Source of the DNA: Daldinia sp. FL1419
Lineage: Eukaryota > Ascomycota > Sordariomycetes > Xylariales > Hypoxylaceae
DNA length: 64,000 nucleotides
Direction of reading: 5' to 3'
NCBI GenBank assembly: GCA_025201765.1
Contig: MU623349.1
Span: forward strand, 411,326 to 475,325
In this document: positions 20,831-32,854 of the stretch, one piece after another
Position numbering within the stretch: position 1 is the stretch's first letter
Layout of the letters: each line of letters starts with the position of its first letter
Notes under the pieces: generated by a model
Databases searched by the model: none
Seen by the model: only the letters and a program-made list of their open reading frames with translations
What the model was told of the DNA's origin: nothing
Made by a program: the position numbers and the translations under genes

Positions 20831-23051
20831 TTATCGTCGCTCGAGAGCAGCAGCTGTGCGCTCGAGGAAAGCGTTGAAGTCTTTGATTTGCTTGAGACTT
20901 CCACCACCGTCGCCGGCACCACTGGCCTGGCTGGCTACTCTAGAAATTAGGAGCTCTAAGTTGGAGAGCTCGGCTGCTTTCTTTTCCTTCGAGTTAAGGT
21001 CTGGGGCTGATCTTCCGTTCTCGACGGCTAATTCGATGTCGTCCATTGCGGAGGAAAGTTCTAAGTGATGCTGGGATATAGTTAGCGAAAGAATAGCCTT
21101 TAAATCTCCTAAATAAAAGAAATCTTCAACGTACCAGAGTGTCCTTGCTTGTCGTCTCGTGGCGAAGTCTCACCGCATCCATCTTGAGAGCTACCTGCTC
21201 TCTCTCGGCGCGGATACGCATTATCTCGGTTCGGAGCGCGAGCTTGTCCTTCTGCACCGATCGTACACGCTTCTTAAGCGCGTGCATGGTGTCGAGGGCA
21301 ATGGTCTAGAAATCGTTAATAAAAGGCGTCTATTTTGACACGAAGATAGCAAACTTACATGCTCCAAAAGGCGTGTATGCAATTCCTCCTTGAACGCCTC
21401 CAAAGCCCGGAGTTTCGTCCTAAATTCTTTTTTCGTAGCCGCATCCTTGGCGTTAACAAGCGCCTCGTGGAGCGTTTCTAGACTGGAATCGACGACTTCG
21501 TCGCAGACTTGGGACAACACGTCAATCACATTGACACCGCCACGGTTGGAAAATGGTATATCCGCATTGAGGATGTCGCCGTTAGTGTCGTCCTCATTCA
21601 CGTGTGCTCGCTTGGTATATCGCTGTACGATAATGGGGATTGCACTACCGTCGCTTCGTCGTTTTGAAGGTTTTGAAGCCTTCGAAGATGGCCTGGGTGG
21701 TTTGTTCTTCTTCTTGGGAGGTTTGGGTTGGGATTGTACTGCTGGGCTTGCTCGCACCCCCTTCCGTTTGGCTTTCTTGGCGGGTTGCTCGTCCTCGACT
21801 CTAGAATGTAGTTCTGGAGAGGCTTCGCGAGGTGGACTTGGACTTGGACTCGCCCGTCGGCGTTTTCGGCCGATCTTGCGAGCGGCTGTTTGGACGTCAA
21901 CCGCTTCAGCCTGCTCTTCGTCGACTACAGCTTCCTCTTCTTGAGGCTCCTCTGCAGGCGCCTCTTCTGTCTCCTCAGGCATCTCCTCGGGTTCTTCTTC
22001 GGGTGCTTCAAATTCGACCCCAGGCTCCTCGGCTATAGGTTTGGGCTTCACCCTTGGCTGGGGTTTTCTGGGACTAGCAGTGCCCGCAGCCTGGGGAGAC
22101 GAAGAAAACTCGTTTCCTATACTGGGCGTGGCTGGTGCTATCTGGCTTCGTGTAGATCGTGTAGACCGTGTAGACCGCGTGGAACCAGTAACTGCAGTAG
22201 CATCACTTCTCCGCCCCGGCCGGACTGCTGGTGATGAATCAATGTCACCAATTGCTAGGCCGTCTAATGCTCTCGTCACCGTTCGTGTTGATCGCGACGA
22301 AGCAGCGCCTAGGGTGGCGGCACTAATCCTACTTTTCTTTGCTAGAGGCGAAGAATAGGTAAACTCAACTGTAGCCCCGGCTTCCTCGTCTGTCACAGCC
22401 TTTAATAGCTTCGCGCTCCGGGTAATGCTCTCCGGAAGGACCCTAACCGCCCGTCGATGTCCACTACCCGGGGCTTCAGCCGGACTTTCAGTAACTTCCT
22501 CTGCTACATGTCCTACAGACCCCCGTGATTCAGGACGATGCTCTATGATATCCGGCACGGAGTGCATAGTTTCATCCTCAATCTGTGGCCCTTCCGACTC
22601 CAGAGTCAGAGCTGCCAGGGGCTCAGATGCATCCTCAGGACTGTCTTGTTGGCCAATGACATAGGGGTCAGACCTAGACGCACTAAGCCGCGCCGATGTT
22701 CTTCTCGAGGATCGAAGCGCACTAGACGGCGGTTGCGAACTTGCGACATTATCTCCGGGGCTTAATCGACGTCGTTTCGCGGAGGTATTAGGCTCTGATC
22801 GCGCCACAGACGACGGCGGGGCAGGATCCGAAGAGGCTTCGACGCCCGGGAGAATAAAGCCAAAGGAATCATCGGCAACTTCATGACGTCTAGATTCTAA
22901 GCAGTCAGAGACATTCTATATCGAAAGCGAATAATAGGAACACATACCCAGCTCCACGCATACGCTGCTGCATGCGCTCTTCACGGCCTATTGTACCCCC
23001 GTATTAGTATTTATTTCGTCGAGGCGGTGGTTTTTACTCACTGGTCGCCAT
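20831..23051 (-). CDS. Probable inner-kinetochore protein of the Ame1/CENP-U (Mis17) type
   Basis: Five exons on the minus strand (23051-23042, 22987-22948, 22889-21359, 21305-21135, 21070-20831) join in frame to 663 residues. The first two exons are only 10 and 40 nt and give 'MATSREERMQQRMRGAG', leading into 'DDSFGFILPG'. The middle 350 residues are disordered, with an STR repeat (TRSTRSTRSTRS) and acidic then Lys/Arg-rich stretches with AT-hook-like patches. The C-terminal 200 residues are the conserved part: 'NRGGVNVIDVLSQVCDEV', 'LRALEAFKEELHTRLLEH', then a helical 'MRIRAEREQVALKMDAVR' segment likely forming a coiled coil. This layout matches what I know of ascomycete Ame1/CENP-U proteins (earlier called AT DNA binding protein). 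The orthology needs a profile search. Confidence 0.65.
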
Positions 23052-26000
23052 TCTCGGTTTCAAGCGTAGCGAATCGTGTGTATTATTATTTTTACATAGA
23101 ATCAAATTAAAAACCTTGCGGCATACAATGTTATATATCAAGGGAACGCATCCAAATACTTAAGATGGGAACGAGTTGTGAGACGCGTCGTGAAGCGCGC
23201 CACAGTTGACGTCCATCGGTTTGCTTAAAGTAGGTACTTTGGTACTTACCTAGTCCCACCTCAAAATTACAGGTGATTCATTGGCTGTGGTTTCGCCTTA
23301 CCGAGATAGACTTTAAGTGGTGGGTCCCCCCACACAAGTTTCTCCAGCGCTTCATGTACATAGGTACCTAGGTAGTTAGTACCTACAGTCTGACAGTACT
23401 TATTCAAATTCATGGTACGTACATTGATTCAATTACGATTCTCTAACAACTGCTTAGATCGTATTTGAAATCCCCCAAGTTTAGGAGAAACAATTGCATT
23501 ATGGTTCAAAGATTAATTGAGTAAATAAGTTGACGTAAAATACAACTAGAACCTAGATCAGGCTCCAAGTATGGTATGCTCAGAGATCGAAAATACCGTT
23601 AGTTGTGATGGGGGGGGGTAAAAGGGGTCGTCTTCACATACGTCGGGTAACGTTAAGCACATCTAACGTAGTTCGAAAATGGATACTCGGTATAGAATCC
23701 GCATTCTATCCCTCGTAAACCCCAATAGCTCCCAAGCTCGTATGGCCAATCGTTCGTTACGGAGTAGAACCACTCAAGCAAGCTTACGATTTTACGCCTC
23801 GTGTCAGCGTAAGAGGACCCATGGTATTGGCACAACATCTCGCCTTTGCTTGATACCGTTCCTTTCGGTACCAATCCAAACACACCATTCTCTCATTGTC
23901 AAGTCGCATCGTGACGCTCAAGCCGATAAAAACCAGAGATAATTCACATAAAGATTGCTATACAGCGATCCCTTGCATAGCTTGGATCATACCAACAGCA
24001 TGTAAGTTTGCAACTCTCACATGTGAGTCATCCCATAAGTTTATCCCTAGGTTAGGCAGCAGGAACCTACTCGAGTACGAATATCACGTTAGGTATATTT
24101 CTTTATTCACCGCAAGACAACGCAAACAAGGAAATATGGGCCTATTATTAGAAGACGTATTGAGGATATTATGTAGCACGAGTTTATGTTTCATCCTCTC
24201 GTGAGTGATAATTAGAGATCCTTACGGGAGTCTCGATAGTATTCTCGTAGGATTTGAAAAAGGAAAAGCCGCGAGAACCGATTCGAATCTTTTCAGTCCA
24301 GTAACGGGTTACCCAGAGGGGAAACCCTTTAACACCGTCCAGATAGCCCAACATCACTTAAACTACCGGCAGAGCCGTGTAGCTTTACATTAGGCAAGGT
24401 TATGTAAATACCCACCCCCCTAAACGAAGACTCGGTCGAGGGGAACTCGTTTAGGTACAGATAAACACTACTAGATCAGAGAATCGCATCGTCGAAGCTT
24501 GTTGTACTATTCATCCTATGAACACTAACGATAGAGTTAAGACTATCAAGATTATCCAACACTTCATTGTAATATTCTCTATGAAGAGGAGTCGGCATCG
24601 GCTCTGGGGACTGTTATAGAGATGCTACCGCGAAGCTAGATTTAAGAGGTACAGAATTTTCTAAGGCTGTTCTATCACTGACCTTAATACTAACGAGAGT
24701 ATTGGTTTACCTATTCAGGGCTCCGTATGGTAGAGAACTGGACTTCGTTATCGCTACTTGATTTTATCTCTATGCTGTTCCTATGAGAGATATTCCGCAC
24801 TAATAGGCTACATACGTTATTGGCAAAGTCTTCTTTCTATTAAATGCTTTTCATTGTTGACGTAGGTATTGAACTATAGTCATCTTGTGATCGGAACTCT
24901 TTCAATTCCTCGAGGGCGTAGTAAGACCAAGTCCTAGGTAACTTGGGTAGATAAGTATATTCTAGGCATTCATTTGAAGCTACATAATGTTAGCTTCACT
25001 ACCGATTGCAATAGTATCAACATCAGCCAGGATACTTGAGTACCTGGATGGGCGGCTACTCCCCTATTCCATATGCCCACCATCTTCTAACTGTCAGGGA
25101 GTAAGGGGAGACTAGTCAGTAAAAGGAGTATAACCCCATAAATGTACATACCTATGTACCTATATAAAGGGCGCGCCCCTTCATATGGCTACTCACAGCA
25201 GCGAAGCCACTGCTTCTCAACTATCACTCCACGATTGACTTCCCTCAAAGGTACTCTCTGACACCAACCCCATCCACCCACATACATCAGTTCCAAGTTA
25301 CATACACGTAGGTGCCTAACCATTCAATACCTACGCGTAATATTTTCCAATTATAAATCGATCAACTTAGTATGCAAGTACATTATGTACTTTACCTTAG
25401 ATTTTAGTACCTGCTAAGATACCTCTTATTTAGGTAGGTACCTAACATAGGTATGTATTAAGGTAATTAATTACATAGTACATGTGTATTATGGAATCAT
25501 TTACAAAACGACTTATTTCAATATACATAGGTACCTATATATGTACCTTCCCAGATAGACAGTGCAGACTACACGCATACCAGGTACCTACCTAGGTAGG
25601 TAAGTACTTTTTAGGCGTACTTTCCAGGCATACTCACTACGTCCCTTCGTGCCTTCCTTAACTGTAAGATTTCCTCCCTGCTAACAACCAATTGGAAGAG
25701 AAGTGACATGTACTTGTATTTACCTGACGTGTAGGTACATGTAGAAACTATGGTGGAAACAAAAATGGGTACCTACGCCCCCTAGGTAATGTTTACCCTC
25801 CTTGGTTATAAATATCTGTAGTTATCACCAAACATTCCTTTATTTGCGCCTTTTCTTTTCCAACATTCATATTCCTACCTAACCTACCAACTTCTTCGCG
25901 CGATTGTTTACTCTTTTGGTATCTGGTATTCTACAAGCCTGATGCCCGCCGCGCGACTATCTTTATTATCGCCATTAACGTTACTCGGATGCGTCTTTAC

Positions 26001-26389
26001 CACTCATCCAGCCTGGTTACCCCGGATCTCCTGAATTACTCTTGCAAGTAAGGAAAACCCTCCCTATAACTTGCTAATATATTGACCATACACTCAAGTT
26101 ATGTGAGCTAACCTATAAACTATAGTATTACGAGGCCCTCTTAACATTCAGGAAACCGAAGAGAACTCTCAGAGAGCTTCCGGTTACTTAGTATCATTGA
26201 TGACAGCTTGGAAGTCCCGAACGTAAATTAATGTGAGTATTACTGCGACACGTAAGAGTTTGTCTTGGAGCTACGTTATAGTCTGGTGAAAGCTAGTAGA
26301 CTTGTTGAAAAAAAAAAAAAAGATTCTAACTAAGTTGTAGTATACCCCCTATGCAAACAGTTACATGAAGACCGGATTCGCTCTTCATC
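23052..26389. other. Long gene-poor intergenic region (3.3 kb) with TACCTAGGTA-type repeats
   Basis: No convincing coding frame on either strand. Clusters of short palindromic motifs built from TACCTA/TAGGTA occur at about 23225-23400 and especially 25140-25790. A G8 run lies near 23610 and an A-run near 26308. The right end (25800-26389) is pyrimidine-rich with TATA-like 'tataaatat' and is presumably the promoter and leader of the next gene. Confidence 0.5.
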
Positions 26390-29056
26390 ATGTGTCGCAT
26401 ATCTTCTTTCTATTGCCCCAACTGCAACGAGATTGCTCAACATAGCTTTCGTCCTTGTTTGGACATGGTGGAGAACGAAATGGGTCGCGATGACTATAGC
26501 AGGCGACTCAACGAACCATTCGTTCGGCTATACTGCCCAAATTTCATCTGGCCCCCAGTGAAACCCAACTATTTGGAATTACAATTCTGCGACGATTGCG
26601 CTATAAAACATAATCGTGACTTACCACGGATGGTCGATGGCCCCGTGATAGAGAAAGAGAGGCAATACAAAAATGGCCACCGTGAATGGTTCATGAAAGA
26701 AACCAGGATGTACGAGGAATGGAGCAATCGCCTGAGTGAGGAGCCCCACAGGATGCTTATTCTTCGCATACCTTATTGTCATCTTTGTAAGGAACCTTCC
26801 TTGTTCCTTCAAATGCCTGACGATGTCACCGATAGGGGGGTCTGGGTTGGCATCAAAGATGTTGAAATGGAATTAGACTCAACCCTATGGAAATGGACGT
26901 GGCTAAGACAAGGAAAAGAGGCACTCTCTTGTCGCCTTGTTACTGGATTCTTAAGCAAGCCGTGTAGCACGTGCCTTAACCGCGAAGAGGTACTCCGCGG
27001 AAAGGTGCAGAAGTTTGTGAAGAAGTGTCAACCGATCGAGGCCTAGGCGGTTTTGAAATGGTTGAGGCTACGGTGCTCGAGCGCAACAAACTTTTGGAAG
27101 CATGAATTACCCAACGAGGGTCTCCAGGAAATCGATATCCTCGGAGTTGTACGTTGGTCGCGGTTCAGTAGAGATATGGCAATAGGCTGGGTGGAAAGAA
27201 CTCAGGTGCAGTGGTGCCGCTTTGTAGACTTCGAGCCTCCTGTCACTGGTCCTCTACCATTTACTCGCCACGAATTTTTATTCAAAGATCTGAATGAGTG
27301 GGGTTTGCTTGATGAAACAGGATATCGAGAAATTGCCAAGCGGCCTTCCCCTCTCCCTTGGAATACAGGCGAAGAATTACAAAAGTTCCTACCTGAGTTG
27401 AATATCGAGGAGGAACCTTATCGAATGGATGTGCCTACCAATATACCCCTAGTCGCCTGGGAAGACATGCAGCAAAGAATCAAGAGGAAGCTTGACAGAT
27501 TGATGCCTCCTCCACCTTCACCTCCCCCCAAAAAGCGACGCCAGTCTAAGAAAAACCCAAGTTCATCCATTAGTGCTCCGAACGCCCGGACCCTGACTTG
27601 TAAGCATTTAGCCGACTATGATGAAGACTGTCCGAATTGTTCAGTCAATAAACTAGTTGCGGATCCAGATGATTTGTTTGCAGAAAATGATCCGAAAATG
27701 CGAAGCTCCATGGGAAAGGCACGAGAAGAAGAGGCTCGAGAGCAGCTAGAGACGAAATATGGAATCTTTGAGAAGTTCAAACCTGGCGTGTGGTTTTTGA
27801 AAGATGGATCCCTCGAAGAACTTATCTCATTACCTCTTGATGTCGGGATAAGAGGAGAGTATGAACCTATTAGAGACGCGACCAATGCAAAATATTTCGA
27901 GAATTATACGCCCTCCAATATTCAGGAAGAACCCGCAGCTCCCTCAAGACCTGCATCTTCCTCAAGACTTGCATCTTCCTCAAGGCCTGCAGCTTCCTCA
28001 AGATCCGGAGCTTCCTCGAGATCTGAAGATTCCCTAAGCCAGGAAATGGAAGACTGCCTTAGCAGGATGAGCATTGCCGGCGATGAAGAGGAAGAGGTGG
28101 ATCGCGGATCGAATCCTGCCGACCATGAGATGGAACTTGAGGATAATGAACCAGGACCCAATAAAGGGAAAGGAGTAATGAGAATTAATGACGGTGGTTT
28201 GGACTTGAGTTATGTTCCAAAAAACAACCAGCCCGTCCAGCCGCATGCCCCCGGCCGCACCCGCTCAAATGTGGCTCGTGAACACAATAGGCAAACAGCT
28301 GCATCTCGAAACTCGGACTTGAACACAAACCAAAGTCAGCAGGTAAAGACAGGCAACAACAAACGATTTGGCCGTGTACGTCCGCCACCACTACCTACTG
28401 ATAGGGTAACGAGATCAACTACGAGAAGAAATAACGAGCTCTTACTTTCGCAAGGAATTGGAAAAGACAATATCATCATGGACAATCCCAACATTTCGAT
28501 TGCTGGCCCTTCCAATGCGCCTGCCAACAATCGTCCCAATATAGCATCTCGTGGAAATGCACCTGAGGCACCCATGGGGCCGCTATGGGAACCTCTCATA
28601 CCTTATGCTGATGCATCTATTGTCGACGCTCCTGGTGCCGATGCGCCAGTCAACGACGATCCTGTCGTTAACGATGATCTTTTCGTCGATGATGGCCCTG
28701 CCGCCAACGCTGATCCTGCCGCCAACGCTGATCCTGCCGTCAATGTTGATCCTGCCGTCAACGCCCCCGCTCGTCACGCACCTGCTGCCATCCTGGCCCC
28801 AATGACAGCTCTCCCCGGCCACCTCTTCCAGAGAGACGGACTGACCAAAATTGAACCTTATAAATTTTCTCGAAAGTCTATCTACGGATACGTCTACTAC
28901 AATCGCGAAGTTGTTGGGGGCATCAACGTAGACAGCGCAATGATACCAAACATCCGACGCATCAGAGTCGCGAACCGATTCAAAATGCTATTCAAGGACG
29001 ACGATCAGACGCGTGTGGTCTATAATCCCGCCAACCAAAAATTAGAGGTGTTCTAG
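26390..29056 (+). CDS. Cys-rich hypothetical protein gene interrupted by an in-frame TAG
   Basis: One frame runs from ATG 26390 to 29056 and is broken only by TAG at 27044-27046 (after 218 codons). The frame goes on after the TAG at 29054-29056 for 31 more codons to a TAA at 29150-29152, so the intact frame would be 920 codons with two TAGs. Part 1 has zinc-binding-like pairs: 'FYCPNCNE', 'FCDDCA', 'YCHLCK' and 'PCSTCL'. Part 2 has 'CKHL' and 'CPNC' near its middle, an S/R-repeat ('ASSSRP' units), an 'ANADPA' repeat, and a folded-looking C-terminus ('GYVYYNREVVGGINVDSAM'). I recognise no family. The first TAG could lie in an intron, for example donor 27005 or 27017 with acceptor CAG at 27127, which keeps the frame. 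Otherwise it is a decaying gene, two genes, or a product needing stop read-through or editing. Confidence 0.6.
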
Positions 29057-29152
29057 AGAGACGATCTCTTTGGCGAGATCAAGATTGACCACCCCACCAA
29101 AGGCTTGCCTCAGGCTAACGCTGTCCCCGAGAATGAGAACGAGAATGCCTAA

Positions 29153-30505
29153 GTTCTGCTGTTGGTGTGCTTAGGACTCTTTCCTTTGCATTAGCTTCAA
29201 GATATTCTCGTTGAAAGCCTTACAACAACTTGCCACTGCAGATGACTGCCACTCAAAGAGTAAAGATGGAGTATTAGCACGGATCGTCCCTCACTTGCTA
29301 AGCAATGTTCTAATGGACACACAAAACCTTTGACAGTTTTCCTTTCCCAAAGTCGTTACAAAGAACTACTTCAACGGGTTTCCCTCCGCAAGGTCGTTAC
29401 AAGGGATTACTTTATTCCATAAAAACTTCAACGGTTGTTCTTTTGCAAAGAACCACTTTGGTTCGCGCGAAAACTTCAACAGTTTTTATTTGCGAGGTAG
29501 TTACGAGAGACTGCTTTCTTTGTGAGATGAAATAATATCTCGAGGACGATATCGTTCAACCGACCAGGAATCTGGAGGATTGTTGCCACCAGGGGCAAGG
29601 AGGAGGAAGCAGAGAAGGAAATGCGAAAAGTTTATGCTTTGCTGTTTTTGCCATGATGGCCGATTTGCTAGCCGGAAAGGCTTTAATTTCGTGGATTTCA
29701 TGCTTGATGTTTCATGTTTCAGGGGGGAGGGCAACCACGAAAACCCAGATTGTTCCAACGTTTTGTGATTTACTTCTTTTCCTAGTCGTCTGTTGTTGTT
29801 GGGCCATTAATTACCCCATAAGCTATATAGCTAATGGATCTGAGGCCTACTTTTCCTATTAATAAATTGTTTTTTTGTAGTTCCATAAGTTTTTAACGAT
29901 GAATGCTAGGTAATAAAGCTGGCCGTGAATTTCAATAGAGTATGGTGATGAGATGTAGTTGGTTCGAAGGTGCTGTGGCGCTCAGGGGGGTTCCGCCACA
30001 GACGTCCTACACTACCTAGCTGCCTAGGTACAATACCTAGGTAAGTAGGTACCTAGCCACAGCCAAGTACCTACAATACATAGGTAGGCAGATAAGTAAC
30101 TTTCCAATAGCATTGGTGTAACAGTATCTAAGTTACTTGGTAACCTAGGTGCTTATTAGTTACCTATGAGCCGATGTGTGCTCCACTTTGTAGGAATACA
30201 CGTAATGACCGTCATCGTGCACCTGCATCACCTGCAATCGTCCTTTTCGCGACACATCTTTCTCCTCTAATCAGCTTACAGTTCTATTGAACCACCTCAC
30301 ATAATAATACCACCTTTCCTTTTTTATTCTCCCCATGTTCGTTGGAAGTCCCTGCGAGAGTTCCCACGGATTTTATTATCCCAAGTTCTAGAGATTATAG
30401 CTGCTTCTGCGGCTCTGACGTGCAAATCAGGGCCGCCGGATTTCCCTTTCATCGTCCACCTATCACCAAGAGCTGCGACAGCTCCTGGCGAACTCCTCAG
30501 TCAAA
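29153..30505. other. Intergenic region with weak direct repeats
   Basis: At 29345-29515 a degenerate unit of about 60 bp ('cgttacaaagaactac...ttcaacgg') recurs three times. TACCTAGGTA-type motifs cluster at 30010-30090. The end of the region is the promoter of the Erd2-like gene. No gene seen. Confidence 0.45.
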
Positions 30506-31780
30506 ATGACTGCGTGGAATGTTAGTACCTACGCATTTCTATTCCTTTTTTTTATATCTTTTTTTATATATAAATATTATACTAATAAGATATTATTCTA
30601 GATCTTCCGAATACTAGGGGATTGCTCCCATCTGCTCTCCAAATGCATCCTCATCTTCTCCATCCATAGAAACCGGAGCGCTGAAGGTAAAAATCCCTCC
30701 AAGCAAAGCTCTCCCCTCTGTCCTGAAGCTTATGTCAGCTAACACTTCCTACGCAGGTGTCTCTATGATCACACAAGCCTTCTATGCCGTCGTCTTCTGT
30801 ACGAGATACACGGATTTCTTCCGCGAGACGTCCAACTGGAATTACTTCTTCAAGCTCTTCTACATCATATCTTCCTTCTACATCCTCATTATTATGCGAT
30901 GGCTGTTCCCCCGGACTAGGGAGCGCGAGATATCGTGGAAGCTAGGCGCCGTAGTCCTTATGGGATCGCTCTTCATATCACCCTTCGTCATGCTGATCTT
31001 CGAGAAGCGTTGGGGTTTCTTCACGGTTAGTCCAAATACTACTCTTCATTTGAGTTATTACCCCGCGCTCGGCTAGCTAACGCGCGTATAATGTAGTGGA
31101 TGTACGACTTCTCCCTTATCCTCGAGTCCGTCTGCGTATTACCCCAATTACTCCTCCTGCGCCAGACCAACGTCCCGACCGTCATCGACTCCTTCTACCT
31201 ACTGACGCTGGGCTCGTACCGCGGACTCTACATCCTCAACTGGATCTGGCGGGAACTCGACGTTAACGACCGCAAACCCAACGCTGTTTCTGTCATCTTC
31301 GGCATCATCCAGACGGCCTTGTACGTCGACTTCTTCTGGGTATACTACACTCGCCAACGTGTTAAGCTACGGGCTGGCGGTATTGTCGACTCAGACGATA
31401 TCCGCCGCGGCTGGCTTCTCAACCGTATCTTTGGCCATAGGCGCTTCCAAGCTGCCGAGGCGGAAGACGAGGAGAGTGCCCCGGCTCTTGGTCGCAATGG
31501 CAACGGTCAGCAACGAAGGTCTAAGTGGGGCTCTAGAGGAATCTCGATCAGCGCTGATGAGGGTGTTCACGACCACGAGCAACAGCGCCATAGCGATGAT
31601 GATTTTAATGGCGCGGCTGTGGACCCTGATGCTAGAATGAAGGATCCTGATGAGCTTGCCCGAGCTCTCGACGACGATGATGACGATGACGAGGGACTAC
31701 CTGAGCCAACGCCATCGCACTCGGAACCGAACAAGGTTGCGAACGGAGTTACCAACGGAAGTGAATGGCGGGAGAGTTAG
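30506..31780 (+). CDS. Erd2 / KDEL-receptor family protein with long acidic tail
   Basis: Four exons (30506-30520, 30602-30686, 30757-31025, 31097-31780) join in frame to 350 residues. The first 210 residues are a complete Erd2 fold: 'IFRILGDCSHLLSKCILI' at the start, 'YAVVFCTRYTDFF' after helix 2, 'YRGLYILNWIWRE' and 'TALYVDFFWVYYTR' near the end, seven membrane helices in all. Erd2 proteins retrieve HDEL/KDEL-bearing ER proteins from the Golgi by COPI. Unlike canonical 210-220-residue receptors this one adds about 140 hydrophilic residues, rich in Asp ('LDDDDDDDEGLPEP') and Ser. It may be a second, Erd2-like paralogue rather than the main receptor; the binding residues cannot be checked by eye. 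Confidence 0.88.
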
Positions 31781-32854
31781 GTCACCGGGCCTCCAGAAGT
31801 ACTTGTTACCTGAAATACAAGAGAAGGGAGAGGGAATCTAACTGAGTTGAGAGCAGATAAACGCGATCTCCGCGTTAGAATCGAAGTCGAAAAGACTAAT
31901 TGTACTGTTTACATAAGGCGGATCACGGACGAGGCGTACGCGCGACGGGAGTCATGGGTTTGTTCAAGTTAAGGAACTATTTGAAAGGGGGGATTTGCTT
32001 CAAGACGTCCACCCACTGGTCCACTACTCTGAGTTCGTTAGTTATTGCATTTTCCCTTTCGATATTGTATCGCCTCTAGGAAGGCGAGGGATATGGGAGA
32101 TGTTGCGAGAGGAAGGCACATTGGTCAGACTAGTTAGGCTGGATTACCTAGGCTAGGTAGGCAGGTAAATATTCAATGCCATTGTATAGCAATAAATATG
32201 CTAGGATAAGGGATCTGCTACTTCGGTGGAGTTGTTCTGAGGAATGATTCTCCACGAAGGCGATCGGATGATGTGTTCGTATTACTTGCTTCTACTTAAT
32301 CCCAACCGAGTTCTCGCTGCTGAAAGAGAGTTAAGGAGGATGAATCTTGCAAAGTGGCTTACGCCGCCGAGGCACGAGTCAAGTCAATTAACGTAGCAGT
32401 AAGATAGTATAGAAGCTATTCGAGTACACAAACGCGTACCTTGCGCTATCTTGATCCACCATCGCCGTCTAGATTTCTAAAGGCTAGCCCTACCTACTAA
32501 GTTTATACCAAGATATATTTGACAGACGTCACCGTGTCTAGTCCGTCGTGTATCTGCCGTATGTATGCCCAAACCTACCTCCTACTTACATATATCCGCT
32601 CCGGATATTCCCAATTGACGTATATATAGGTAGGTAGGGACCTATGCATAGGTAGGTATATATGCGTGTATGTGGTCTGACTCGATAGAAGGGGAGTATC
32701 TGACTTGCTGACTGACTTTCTGCCCATAAATCGGACTATATACCACTAGATGCCAATAATAAGCTGACGACAGTACCCTTCCTAGCCGACTTGGGTACCT
32801 TGACCGAATAACCCGAAAGAAACGCTACGTTACGCTGACTTCGCGAGCTCCTTA
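31781..32854. other. Intergenic region, no gene seen
   Basis: Convergent 3' sides of the Erd2-like and GH76 genes. TAGGTAGG-type short repeats occur near 32150 and 32625-32660. No coding frame found. Confidence 0.4.
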
